From assembly GCA_022113835.1 (NCBI GenBank), contig JAILWY010000004.1, positions 375,501 through 439,500 of the forward strand: a stretch of DNA of 64,000 bases, written 5' to 3'. Origin of the DNA: Atopsyche davidsoni. Its lineage: Eukaryota; Arthropoda; Insecta; Trichoptera; Hydrobiosidae. How positions within the stretch are numbered: the first letter of the stretch is position 1; every line of letters begins with the position of its first letter. Position numbers and translations under genes: made by a program. This document shows positions 12,250-22,515 of the stretch, in pieces. A model generated the notes under the pieces. That model had not been told where the DNA came from. It saw nothing but the letters and a program-made list of their open reading frames with translations, and made no database searches.

Positions 12250-13500
12250 AGTAATATTGCAACTTTATTAATCCCTTAATTTTTTTCAAATCAGGGTTTT
12301 AGGATGGTAAATAAAATAAAATAAAAAAAAGTTTTAACTAACTAATATCCAATAATATACCTGTGACATTTTTAAAAATTATATTAAGCTCTCCATAATT
12401 TATTTTTTTAATGACGTTGTTAACAAAATCAAGTGTTTAAAACAGCTGTTCAAGCAGCATTCACCATACTTGCAAAGTAGCGTCGAGCAATAATCTCCAT
12501 TATGTAATTTCAAGTTATAGCAATACACGGTCCAGAGCTCGCTAATGAAGGCACTTACTTACACAGGGTGGAGCTGCAGTTCGGGGGTAGTTTACTGTAG
12601 TCAGCGCTGCTGCGAATAAGGGATGCTTGTAATAACCAAACCCCATTCTGTGTTTGGGGGCACTTATCATCAGGAGGATGCATTGGCGGCTTGAGAGTAT
12701 TTTGGTAATTAATTTCAATACTTAAGATTGTTTTCAAAAATGTAACGCTTATGGAAATAGTTATCTCCTTAAGTTTTTATTCGCTTGAATTCGTAAAAGA
12801 GTTAAAAAAACATCTTATTATTTTAATAGTTTTAAAATTCATCTTATTTTAAGTGTTTACAAGAAATATAATAGATATCAAAAATAAAAAAAAATTACTC
12901 AATACTAAGTAAATATATTTTTTTACTTTACGGATTTTAAAAAAATATTACTAACCAACTAAGCATAAAGTTGTATTTGTATAAATACTAATTTCATTAT
13001 TTATACTAAATTCTAGAAAAATATTCAAGCACTAAAAAAATATTAATTGAACAATGACTTCACAGAGACATTGAATATATGTTTTTTTTAATTCGACTAT
13101 TACAGATTAGTTAGTAGAATGATAATATATGTGATTAAAAATATCAAATCAAGACAAATAATTGAACGATGCAGAAATTTTCTCAAAATAAAAATTCGAT
13201 TTGCTACTATCTGTACACCTATATTTTTATAAAAAAATTATTAAAACTAATATAAAAGTAAACTTTTAAAATGTATTATTATTAATCCAAATACTTAAAG
13301 AGAATATTAACATGTATGTCCATGCCTTCGACGAGTCAAAGAATCACTATCTCAATGAAAAAATCTAATAGCATTATAGTTAAGTTTTATAAATAACTAG
13401 CGGATACCCAGCGCGTTCTACTGCGCTAAATAAAGAAATAGAATACTTTTTTTATTTGTTCGAAAATTTTTTTATATTTTTTATTTATTAACTTTTTATC

Positions 13501-13790
13501 TTAATGTTGTGTAAACATTAAACTAAAGCACGAAACATAACAGGAGTGTTGCGAAAAACAGGAATTTTCTATGTTCAAACCAGCAATACTTAGCGATTGG
13601 ACGTGAGCCTTGTTGATAGTTATGGCAAAACGCATAGTGGGGCGCATTGGAAACTGTAATCGCTTGAAATCGAAGGGCAAATCGGTTGAAATCATTGGAA
13701 TTCGTGGTTTCAGCACATCTTCTCCTTTACATTTGTTGCTGATGATTGTGGCTTCGATTAACTTGGGCGATAATTTTTTAACAGCACAAT
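13501..13790 (-). pseudogene. Helitron helicase (PIF1-type), C-terminal relic
   Basis: The minus-strand reading gives VKKLSPKLIEATIIS, then GEDVLKPRIPMISTDLPF, FKRLQFPMRP, ITINKAHVQSLSIAGLNIE and a degraded CFSQHSCYVSCFS. These match the order of motifs at the C-terminus of Helitron PIF1-like helicases (PRIP..p.dlPF.fkR.QFP, then TINK.qGQSl, then YVA.SR). The Arg-finger region SR is lost (VSCFS) and a stop follows. The NGTRL motif expected before this block is deleted. Confidence 0.8.
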
Positions 13791-13899
13791 TTAGGTGGAT
13801 CTAAGTTGCGAATGAGCATCTATGGTGAACCAACCTTTAAAGTTAAGATATGTGGTCGCATTCCAGATGGTTCCAAAGAGTTAAAAACTCTTTTGGATA

Positions 13900-14219
13900 G
13901 TTGAAACCTTGTTCCTCATTTATAACTGTGTCAATCGATTTGTACTTGACACTTTACCGGGTGGCACAATTACAATTGACCGTCTTCTAAATGAACAGCA
14001 AGATGTTAAACAATTGGATATCGTTCGTGAATACTGAAACCAAGAATTCGCCAGACAGCTTCATTACTGCTGATGTAACGACCCATCTGAAATTGGGTGA
14101 TTTCATAGTTTCGATTTGAAAGCTCAAACACTGCCTTTGTTAACATATTTGCATATGTCCTTGCATATGAATTTCACGGAGTTGCAGTATTCCACATTGA
14201 TATATGATTGAAATGTTTT
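13900..14219 (-). pseudogene. Helitron Rep-domain relic in shifted frames
   Basis: Directly downstream of the N-terminal fragment, shifting frames still show Helitron Rep features. There is an INVEYCNSVKFICKDICKYV-like piece and, in another frame, GRYISSNEAVWRILGF, which resembles the conserved 'RY(I/V)s..EA.WR' block before the catalytic tyrosines. Several stops and frameshifts interrupt it. The part carrying the catalytic tyrosine pair, and most of the helicase, are missing between here and the C-terminal relic. Confidence 0.65.
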
Positions 14220-14636
14220 TTACAGTATTGGACTGTATGGATCAATCCATATGTTATCAATGTCAATATCGACGTTTCTTAATTTAATGGTGGTGGTGTA
14301 TCCTCCATCTTCTGGCTTTCGTAGACCAGTTTGAGTTTCATCGATCAAATCGCGTGGATATCTTTTCGTGCATTTGCCGTGAATCATGTTCTCACAAACA
14401 ACGTCAAAAAGTATCAGATCTTCACGTTGATTCGGTTGTTCAGCAGGTATAAGATCGATGTCGGTTTGAGTTGGAATAATTTTTTCAATAGATGAAACTT
14501 GTAATACGAATATTTTCGTATAATACTCGTAATTTTTTTCCCATATATAAACAGACAAACTCATTATGATAAAACACGTTGTGAATGACAGATAGTGATT
14601 TTGAAAGTCCGTATGATCTGTCCGCGCGATCTTCAC
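14220..14636 (-). pseudogene. Helitron Rep/helicase protein, N-terminal fragment
   Basis: The 138-codon frame ends in a part that strongly resembles the Helitron N-terminal domain: MIHGKCTKRYPRDLIDETQT, then a PEDGGY segment and IDNIWIDPYSPIL. In the family the corresponding stretch reads roughly (N/H)GKC(S/T)K(R/K)(Y/F)P followed by PY(N/S)P. The first ~45 residues are hydrophobic and do not match, so the annotated start is probably not the original one. The frame ends at a TAA where the family continues (Asn/His-rich Rep region), so the gene is broken. Confidence 0.8.
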
Positions 14637-15162
14637 AATGTTCTTTTTTCAAATTTTTTGCGAGGAACGATGTTCACTTTACAGATGTTGAAAATTTTTG
14701 TATGGAAAATATCGAAAATCGACCTAATTCTGTTCTGTGTTTTTTTTTTGTCGCGCCTGCAACGGCAACTTCATTCTTATATTTACAAACATCAATATCA
14801 GTATTTTTCTATTGGCAGCCATGCAGGCTGTCAGCTTCAAGACATTTTCGCGTATATGCAATACGCGAAAATGTCAGTTCCTTTTATGAATTGGAGACTT
14901 TTGTATGGGATTTTTCTTAATTAAATAAACCAAATTTGATAATCAATTTTTATAGTTTTAGTGGTCTAAATTACTCTCGGTATTTTTGGCTATCAAATGA
15001 AACCGGTGTGGGGCTCATCGGTTGTACGGTTTCAAAGCCTATAGCGGACAAACAAACATTTTTTGTGTTTTATATATATAGATTATAGAGGCTTACAAAC
15101 AAATATTCTTTTTCGGTAAAATTTAATATATGATTCACTATTTATAATATTTTAATTAGAAT

Positions 15163-15398
15163 AATATTTTAAATAGAATAAAATACTTGAATGATTTTTC
15201 CACATGTTAATTTTTATCGGTGACCGGTTTTGCTTACCTTTCACGTTGGCATTACCAAAATGAGTTATGATAATGCCAATGCGAAAGGTTGGCAAAACCG
15301 GTTACTTATAAAACTTAACATGTGGAAAAATCACTCAATTATTTTATTTAAAATATTAAAATGGAATTCCACGAAGTACTCTCTGTCAAAATTTTGAT
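15163..15398. mobile_element. FB1 foldback element between two Helitrons
   Basis: The left arm starts AATATTTTAAATAGAATAAA. Two inverted hairpin blocks follow, GACCGGTTTTGC...CACGTTGGCATTA and GATAATGCCAATGCGAAAGG...CAAAACCGG. The right arm ends ACTCTCTGTCAAAATTTTGA. The centre is only a few bases. The left outer ~40 bp are missing. The copy is packed between the Helitron ending at 15082 and the one starting at 15401. Confidence 0.85.
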
Positions 15399-15400
15399 TA

Positions 15401-16057
15401 TCTACTATAATAATAGCCATTGTATGTGGGTGGGTGTGTGTGTGTGTATGTTTCATTTTTGGGTTCTCTATAGAATATCTTAAAAGATACAACGCTGATT
15501 TTTTGCACGCAGTTATGTGCCGAATTTCAAGACGATAGGATAATATTTTCATTCATAAACTAATTAAATAAAATTATCAAATATGCTTTATGTACGAATT
15601 ATATGATTCTGTTGTTCACAGCGAGAATTCCAAATTTAGAATTTTTACAAAAAAACAAAATATGATGCTTCTAAGAAATTTACAGTTTATGTCAGCTTGA
15701 CACAAGTACCAATTTTATTTTTTAGTTGCGTTAGAAATTATTAATCACATCATTAATAACTTAAAATGCCTCCTAAAAAAATAACACCGTCTAAGCACAG
15801 CAAACGTAATTTAAAAAGAATAGCACAATTGAACGTGATAAAGACTGCATCTAATAAAGAACAGTGCAGTGAAAGTGATTCGATATTTGTGACACGAAAT
15901 GTGATATTTCCTAGAATGGCTTTGCTTTCAAAATTAATATCCGGTTATTAAAAAAATATGTGTACAAAATATTCATCTTATTGTCAGCCAAACATATGTT
16001 CAAACACTATTGCATCGTTCATCGAATACGTCATTTTATGACGGGCTACATTTCTAG
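15401..16057 (+). mobile_element. Non-autonomous Helitron, plus strand
   Basis: It starts TCTACTATAATAATAG directly after a host A and ends CTAG directly before a host T. A 5-bp hairpin (GTCAT TTT ATGAC, 16030-16042) lies 11 bases upstream of the end. These are Helitron hallmarks. The first 150 bp, with a GT-rich tract followed by an AACGCTGATTTTTTGCACGC segment, are also typical of insect Helitron 5' ends. At 657 bp the element encodes at most a short basic peptide (15766-15951), so it depends on another Helitron. Its ends differ from those of the Helitron at 13397-15082, so the two are separate subfamilies. Confidence 0.85.
15766..15951 (+). pseudogene. Short basic ORF in Helitron, likely remnant of the Helitron protein start
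   Basis: The frame encodes 61 residues beginning MPPKKITPSKHSKRNLKR. Many Helitron proteins start with a similar Met-Pro-Pro-basic stretch, and the frame lies in the expected strand and position about 365 bp inside the element. Nothing of Rep or helicase follows. It is most likely the truncated beginning of the ancestral Helitron protein. The similarity is short, so this remains an inference. Confidence 0.4.
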
Positions 16058-16374
16058 TTTATAAATAATACCTTCAAAAACTTCAAATATATACTTTAAA
16101 ATAAACAAGAACACAAATAAAATGTTAACACAAAAGTTAGGTTATCGATTAACACAAAACGACGGTAAATCCTCATATTTTTTTTCCGACATTTTTGAGA
16201 TCGAAAGCGTTAAAATTTTTTTGAACATTTTTCTAGTCATTTCATATGTAAAGCGATTGACTTAATTTTGTATACGAAATAAAAATGCGTATTTAAAAAA
16301 TCTTTGTTGTAAAACTGTCTTCTTTCAAGGGGTTCTTCTAGACGCAACCCGTCACATTAATCCAAAACTTTTAT

Positions 16375-16600
16375 TACAGATTACCCTATCCGGACGCGTC
16401 GCTTCTACATCTTCGTTACGCACCCCCCATCGGCTGTCGTCTCTTTTTAAACCATAAATATCCATTACCCCTTAACGCCCAAATTAGGACCGTATATTCA
16501 TATAACGACCCCAGCAGTTTCATTACACCCCCGGCCATGTCTGCTCCGCGCTGTGAGCGGGTAGCTTTATCGGAAGCCCGATCCACTGCTGGAGCGAGGG
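16375..16600. other. GC-rich island 3
   Basis: A GC-rich block with several CG-rich words (GGACGCGTCGC, CGGCCATG, CGCGCTGTGAGCGGG) between AT-rich flanks. No frame resembles a protein. No tRNA or rRNA signature is seen. Confidence 0.35.
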
Positions 16601-16719
16601 GATTAATTTAACTAATTGTTCAACTTGAGAATTAAATGTTTCAAAAATACGAAACGTTTTGTGTTAGTAGCGTCACTGGCCGTTACTTTAATAAATATCG
16701 CATTTTGAGATTTTTTGAG

Positions 16720-16800
16720 TGTATCGATGCGTAGTGGTTGTTGTCTGAAACGTTTCGGTCCGGGACTAGGACCATCTTCAGTGATTAAAATCCTTGAATA
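16720..16800 (-). repeat. Hammerhead-like hairpin (third family)
   Basis: Read on the minus strand this gives CTGAAGA, then T, then GGTCC-loop-GGACC as a perfect 5-bp stem, then GAAACGTTTC. The order CTGANGA / stem / GAAA / short palindrome is that of a hammerhead ribozyme core with a minimal palindromic stem III (ACGT) and a possible U16.1-H17 cleavage position. One extra U separates the CTGAAGA block from the stem. Similar hairpins are known from Penelope-like element ends. Activity is not implied. Confidence 0.45.
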
Positions 16801-17246
16801 TGGTCTCAGTACCGAGCTCGAAATATCGATAGACAAAACCCCTAAGCAGCGTAACACCCAAGAAATCCCAAGATGGTGGATACTAATGAATTTATAGGCG
16901 TAAAATAATTGGCGTACTGGCATTTTATTACAGTTACTACACGTATTTAAAAATAAAATACACAATTCATCTTCGGATCTGTAATTTATGAACATCAAAA
17001 AGTTTAGATCAAAATATCATACTGCATTTTTATAATGACACCTTTGCTATAATTCTACATCCTTGGAAGCGTACCATGCATCTAAAGCCATCTTCAGGTA
17101 TTTTAAATAGATTTCATTTTATTTTATTCATTTTTTTTTAATTTTCAATATTATTTTTAACTATAAAAAACAACAACTATTTGCAATATTAAAATAGTTA
17201 TTTATTTTCATGGTTTTTAGCGCTCCTAGGTCTGTTTTTTTGGATA

Positions 17247-17320
17247 CCCGGGAGAGGATTAGAACTCGTCAAGATTCGTCCTGTCTAGATCGTTATCGAG
17301 TATTCCATTTGATCACCAGA
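17247..17320 (-). repeat. tRNA-like relic
   Basis: On the minus strand a B-box-like GAGTTCTAATCC is followed by CTCTCCCGGG. A possible A-box region lies about 50 bases upstream. It shares the GAGTTCTAATCC box with the relic at 18221-18296, suggesting a common tRNA-derived family. Too degenerate for a tRNA assignment. Confidence 0.3.
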
Positions 17321-17652
17321 GGAATGAGCCTTGAACTTTGGTATGCAACTTGATGCTTCTTGTAGAATAATAAAATAGTATAAATAGTCAAATGGCGTTG
17401 AGATTGCAACTATTGTGAATGAAAACGCTTTTGCATTTTATAAAACTTAGCCAGAATCTAGGCCAAGCTAAAATTTGCTAACAAATAAAAAAATCACAAT
17501 CTTTTAGAATAGCATATTTTTGAGTTACAAAAATCATGACTATTTTCATAAACTTTAATTGAGCTCAGAACTAAACCACTTATGCTAACGCTTTCGGAAT
17601 AAGCCGCTATTTTTCGAGGCGTACAGAAGCCAAAAATTAAACAGTTGGTCAT

Positions 17653-17883
17653 AATATTTTGAATAAAAATACTTGAGTGATTTTCCACATTTTTGTTTTT
17701 ATTAGTGACCGGTTTCGCCAACCTTTCACGTTGGCATTATCAAACAGAGTGTTTGATAATGCCAACGTGAAAGGTTGGCGAAACCGGTCACTAATAAAAA
17801 CAAAAATGTGGAAAATCACTCAAGTATTTTTATTCAAAATATTAAAATGGAATTCCACCAAGTACTCTCTGTCAAAAATATTG
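17653..17883. mobile_element. FB1 reference copy: perfect 94-bp palindrome
   Basis: Left arm 17653-17746 and right arm 17750-17843 are exact reverse complements over 94 bp with a 3-base spacer (GAG). The right side then continues another 40 bp (TGGAATTCCACCAAGTACTC and CTGTCAAAAATATTG) with no counterpart on the left. Each arm holds the block GCCAACGTGAAAGGTTGGC followed by GAAACCGGTCAC. There is no coding capacity. The exact arm identity points to recent activity or homogenisation. The mobilising enzyme is unknown. Confidence 0.9.
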
Positions 17884-18220
17884 AATTTCTTAGTTGGTCA
17901 TAAATTAAAATCTTTTGAGGTAAATAAAAGTACTTTTTGTGAAAATGATACGAGAGCATATAAACTCCAGAGGTAGTTGATTCATGCGGGGACTTTTCAC
18001 GTGAGACAGATTCACTCTATGTATGGTAATCCTGAGCACTCCCCATGCTCCCGACTGTGGTAAATCAAACGTCGCGTGAAATTACTAACTTGCAAAGAAT
18101 ACTGCGGAGACTCAATAACAATATCTCACCCGACAAGCGTATCTTATTTTTTTTAATCTTAATTTTTAATAGCATATTATGAAATAAACATTCACGAATG
18201 ATTTATTTATAGATATATTT

Positions 18221-18296
18221 GGGATGGGATTAGAACTCACAATTACATACACTAATCGCGGCGCGATGCTTTATTCAATCGAGCTATGTTGCCGCT
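18221..18296 (-). repeat. tRNA-derived relic
   Basis: On the minus strand an A-box-like segment ACATAGCTCGATTGA is followed about 45 bases later by the B-box-like GAGTTCTAATCCC. The spacing fits a tRNA or SINE head, but the acceptor ends do not pair well and the anticodon arm is not convincing. The B box is shared with 17247-17320. Confidence 0.4.
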
Positions 18297-18384
18297 GTTT
18301 TAAATTACCTACAAATTGGACATTCTATATAAATGGGTAGGTAAAAAATGATGATTTATAAGCAGAGTAATTAATTATAATCAT

Positions 18385-18550
18385 TACCAAAATAATGTCA
18401 CTGCCCTCACGACAGTTTGTGTGTCTAATGACGATATACTCAGTGACAGTTTCCTCTCCCTGGGGGGCGCACCAGCACTGGACTACAATGGCCGCGGTCC
18501 ATCAATCATGCGCGGCTGCAGAGGCGGCGAGGCGGCCAGACCAAATGAAA
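18385..18550. other. GC-rich island 4
   Basis: A GC-rich block (CTCCCTGGGGGGCGCACC, ATGGCCGCGG, GGCTGCAGAGGCGGCGAGGC) in AT-rich DNA. The plus-strand frame through it has no recognisable domain. It may be regulatory. Confidence 0.35.
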
Positions 18551-18975
18551 ATAATAGCACGATGGAAATTATTGTTTAGTAAAGTAAATTTGACTATGTA
18601 TTTTTTTAAAGTGATAATCTTTAGGAAAGATTTGTGGAATCCTTCAGTTAGATTATCGCCTTACAACTTATATGGCATTCTTTTCCCTGTCGACAGAAAT
18701 ATAGATTTAAAATAGATTTAAAACATTTTTCTCTAAAATATACCCCTGAAGAACATAATGAATTCTAGTCGTAAAACTAAAAAGATATAGTATTAATAAT
18801 ATAATCTATTTATGCAAACTATTATATATTTATAATGGTGCGCGTCTCGGCTAAATTAATAGACTTTAAAAATAATATCCAGATAGGATTAAAAATGCAT
18901 CACTTTGTTTAAAAAGTTTAGTACATTGGTTCTTATTTAGATTATGATTGTTAAAAATTCTCGCTAAGTAGCAGC

Positions 18976-19093
18976 GGCTCGTTACTTAATCAGATAAATG
19001 CACCGGCCATGTAAGCTTGGGGATGTGAGTTCAAATCTCACACAAGTCACGAAGATATTTTTCTGAGCGGTTCCTTAATCATTTTTAAAGTGT
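18976..19093 (+). mobile_element. Diverged SINE copy
   Basis: GGCCATGTAAGC, GGGGATGTGAGTTCAAATC and CACACAAGTCAC match the back half of the tRNA-like head seen at 9375-9450, and the tail GAAGATATTTTTCTGAGCGG matches that SINE's tail. The A-box half is only weakly visible in TTACTTAATCAGATAAATGCAC. A third copy with the same head-tail junction confirms a dispersed family. Confidence 0.7.
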
Positions 19094-19335
19094 GAAATTT
19101 ATGTTGTAATCATATTAATCATATTTTAAATGAAAATATGTTTGTATGAAACGAAACAATATAATATTTGTTGAATTCAAATCTTTTTGCCTTTTTTTCT
19201 AAGCTTACTTTGTTAAGAGTTCTAAAGTTTTAAATAAATAGATAAATAATTTAATTTCTGTTTTTTATTAAAATAATAAAAGAATTTTCATGATTTTTAA
19301 AGATAAAATTATTATTAATGAGATATAATTTATTA

Positions 19336-19555
19336 AATATTTTTGACGAATAATAATAAGTGTAATTCCATTTTTATTTTAAATTAAATACCATTAGCAC
19401 TGCCTTAGCATAAGTATATGCTCAGTGAGATGGTCGTCAACCTCTTCTGAGAAAAGACACCCAAAGAAGAAGAACTAAAACACTTTTCACATGTTCAAAT
19501 TTTATCGGTTACCGGTTTTGCCAACCTTTTACGTTGACATTATATTTTGATTAAA
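19336..19555. mobile_element. FB1 left half interrupted by a LINE end
   Basis: The left FB1 end is AATATTTTTGACGAA through GTAATTCCATTTTTATTTT. It stops near 19391 and resumes near 19481 with CACATG and TTACCGGTTTTGCCAACC. The intervening 90 bp match the end of a LINE found again at 49915-50066. The right FB1 arm is absent. Confidence 0.65.
19392..19478 (+). mobile_element. LINE 3' end inserted in FB1
   Basis: One plus-strand frame reads HKYMLSEMVVNLF followed by a stop, then a short tail ending AAAGAAGAAGAA. The same C-terminal peptide (HKNMLSEMITSLLF, stop) and tail occur on the minus strand at 49915-50066, where more of the protein remains. This is the C-terminus and 3' tail of a non-LTR retrotransposon reverse transcriptase, severely 5' truncated. 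Confidence 0.6.
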
Positions 19556-20699
19556 CCTAAAATATATCGAAAAATCAGAAACATATTATATCAAAATATT
19601 TTAATTATAACAAACTTTAACTTCTGCGTCTATAATAAAGAGTCGTTAGTGTAGAATTGGTAAGTAATTTGTACTCATTATAGTTATGTCACTGACATCG
19701 TTCTCACAAATTCCACTTTTTTATTTTCAATTTCCAATCCACGATCGACAGCATAATCAAATTATTTCTCCCGCAAGTTTTTAAGTGAATGATTACTCGT
19801 CCCGATAATCAATCAACCGCAAATCCTCCTGGATCACTCTAAATGAGATTCTCTCCAAAAAAACAATTTTCTGTAATGTAAGCTTCAAAGTGAACTTTTG
19901 AATGACATGCTCTGAAAAAACTTTAGATAATAATTGAAAATTCAATTTTTGAGAGCCTTGTTCCATGCACAGCAAATGGAATTTATATTTATAAATATAA
20001 TTTCTAGCATAAAATACTTCAAAGCTCATATGCGCTTATTTATAAAAGAAACGGTCAAAGTAGATTCACTACAATGCTGAATGTTGTAGGGCAACTTTCA
20101 ATAGAGTTGAAGGAATAGATGGCCTAGAAAATCAAGATTTAAATATCGGTTGTAACCTTAAAAATAAAAGCAATCATTTATATCTTCAAACTATTTGAAA
20201 ATAAATTTAATTAAAAATGACCAAATTTTAGTAAAAAACACCATTTCTCTTCGTCTGGTGTTTACAATCAGATCTGATCAGAAGATTTGGTAATTTTTGG
20301 AATACACGAGACCATAAACCTCAAATTCGAATCTCTGAATAAAAAACAGACTGTATAGACTTTTCTGAAAAACCACGAAAGAAGACATTATTCGTGAGAG
20401 GTTTTAAAAATATGTAGTATTTATGAGATTCAATTTGATGAACGGTTTAAATATTTGGTTTTCAAGAGGCACTTTATTTTACACTAAGATTGTTATTTTT
20501 AAACTCTAAAACGTTTTTGAAAAATAAAAGCGCTCACTGTGTGTGATGGTTTATATTTTTGTATGTATATAGATAATGTATAACAAAAAATATATATATA
20601 TTGTTTCTTATAAAACATACCAATATTTTGTTGTTCGTGTAAATTTTCGTGTTGAAAATCGTGATGAGAATACATTAACAAAACCTCGCAAAACTAAAA

Positions 20700-20850
20700 C
20701 AAAGGGATGAGCAGTCACCGTGGCGGAGACGTCCCGCGCATCCTGCGTGTCACGATGATCCACAGCTTCCGGCGCACCTGGAGGCCGGGACCCCGGGGAG
20801 GAGGCTGCGGAGACTCTGGAGCGCCGGCTTCCACGCGACTCAAAGGAACT
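20700..20850. other. GC-rich island 5
   Basis: A compact GC-rich block (CACGGTGACTGC on the minus strand, GGAGGCCGGGACCCCGGGG on the plus strand). Open frames exist on both strands because stops are rare here; neither resembles a known protein. Confidence 0.35.
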
Positions 20851-21689
20851 TGGCTCTCCATAAATCAAAATAGGCTCTCAAAATTTGAAAAGATTTGTCA
20901 CTGCATTATTTATAAATGGTGAATGAATATGTTTAACGATACTTATTACATTGTTCGAATATACTTCCTCGAGTAAATGACGCCCAAGATTAAATATTCT
21001 AAACGAGAAAGATTAACAGAGAAAGTATTAAACATAGAAAACTAAAAACGAAGAAAAAAGTAAGTCAAGTTCAGTACATTACTATTTTTTTTCTCATTGT
21101 ACACAGAAAAATTAACGGATTTCGTGAATATTTTACGACGGCTTTACTTTTTTGCATTTGACGTCCAAGCTTAAATAATCAGAGGACAAAATGTATCTCG
21201 AGAAAAGAAGCAGGAAATGAAGCAATCGGAACTATCAGGAGGAACAGCAGTTATCTGAGGTTTAGAATGGAAAACCGGAGTAGGTGAGTGTTTCTTTTCC
21301 GAAGGGTTTTGCTTTCTCGTGACAAACTCACGAAAATTTCACCAGCATTTGAACCCCTGATATTAAGTACGACACGCAAGGACCACAGTAATACGGTTTT
21401 CATAAAGTAAAATAGTTTGAATATTACCCTTTTTATCACAAGAAAATATTAATATTATTTTAGTAGTTATTAATTTAGTTAAGTGGATGTTTTTGTAGTA
21501 AAATTTATTTGGTTATTCATTAAAAATAAAATTAATATTTATATTTGTAAAAAATGATACAGTATAACAATAATTTAAAAAAATGCGGTTCCATGATTGT
21601 AAAGTATCCTATTTTTGAGTTCCGGCCAAATAAAAAATCAAATGAGTAAATTTATGTAGAAAAGAATTCAGTAAATACAATAGATGACC

Positions 21690-22160
21690 TAAAAGCGTCC
21701 AGGGGTAGCCAACTCACGTCCGAGTCGTCCGTTCTCCTACGAGTCTTTTATAATGCAAGTAGCAAGGGGCGCTCAGCTCCTATTTAGGGTGCACTGCAAC
21801 CCTTTCACAACCAGGTATGCGGACCGCGTACGACATACAACGCACCTGACCGAATTCTTACGGTTTCTCTACAATGCCAATACAACGTTTTTCCTAGATT
21901 ATTGTAGTAAAAATGTATATATTGCAAAGGTTATAAGGGTAGTACGCGTGGCAGCATCTAACGAGCCACGTCAGATGATGCTCCTCGGCAGGTACAGCAG
22001 TTCCGCACTTGCTTATTCCAATGTAAGTTCAAGCTCATGTACAGTAGCATTATGGCTCAATCAGCAAAGAACGCCGACCTGCAAAACCCGTGGAAGTGTG
22101 GGCCCAAAACCCACATGTGTCGTGAAAAAAGTTGCAAAACGTGCATCGATTACCGAAAAA
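21690..22160 (+). other. Less AT-rich segment with an unrecognised 166-codon frame
   Basis: Base composition is near balanced for about 470 bp, unlike the flanks. A plus-strand frame (21753-22253) of 166 codons spans it, but its last ~25 residues are read through an FB1 end (22162-22196) and AT-rich DNA, so it is not an intact gene. In another frame, starting at 22052, the peptide has a cysteine-rich run (CGPKTHMCREKSCKTC) that could be a zinc-binding fragment of a mobile-element protein. I do not recognise the family. Confidence 0.25.
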
Positions 22161-22161
22161 C

Positions 22162-22196
22162 AGTATTCCACCAAGTACTCTCAGTCAAAAATATTT
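22162..22196. repeat. Solo FB1 right end
   Basis: AGTATTCCACCAAGTACTCT followed by CAGTCAAAAATATTT matches the outer 35 bp of the FB1 right arm. No hairpin or opposite arm is found nearby. Confidence 0.7.
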
Positions 22197-22515
22197 ATTA
22201 TTTATTTATTTAAAGAAATTAAAAGAATACTTGACACTTGTCTTGATTATTGATTTTAAACAATTTTAATCAGGCAAATAAAAAAAATCTACTTAACATA
22301 CCCAAAATTCACAATTATTCAACAAAACAATTTTAATATCTTATAATATATAACATATTATTTCAACATTTCTGAAATTTGATTTGCTTATCAATGATGA
22401 AGGGGTAGAAAATATAGTTTTAAAAATATATTTTTTAATGATAAAATTAAATTTACTGATTTTTTAAATATTTATATTATATATCGACATTTTGTTTATT
22501 ATATATCGACAAATT

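Larger units (their letters stand above)
13397..15082 (-). mobile_element. Helitron, minus strand, internally deleted
   Basis: On the minus strand the element begins at 15082 with TCTATATATATAAAAC and ends at 13397 with CCGCTAG. It therefore has the 5'-TC and 3'-CTAG ends of Helitrons and sits between a host A and T with no target duplication. A hairpin, GCGC at 13411-13414 paired with GCGC at 13423-13426, lies just before the 3' end, as expected. The interior contains relics of the Rep and helicase domains of the Helitron protein on the same strand. At about 1.7 kb it lacks most of the usual 5-6 kb coding region, so it is a deletion derivative that could move only if helped. Confidence 0.9.
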
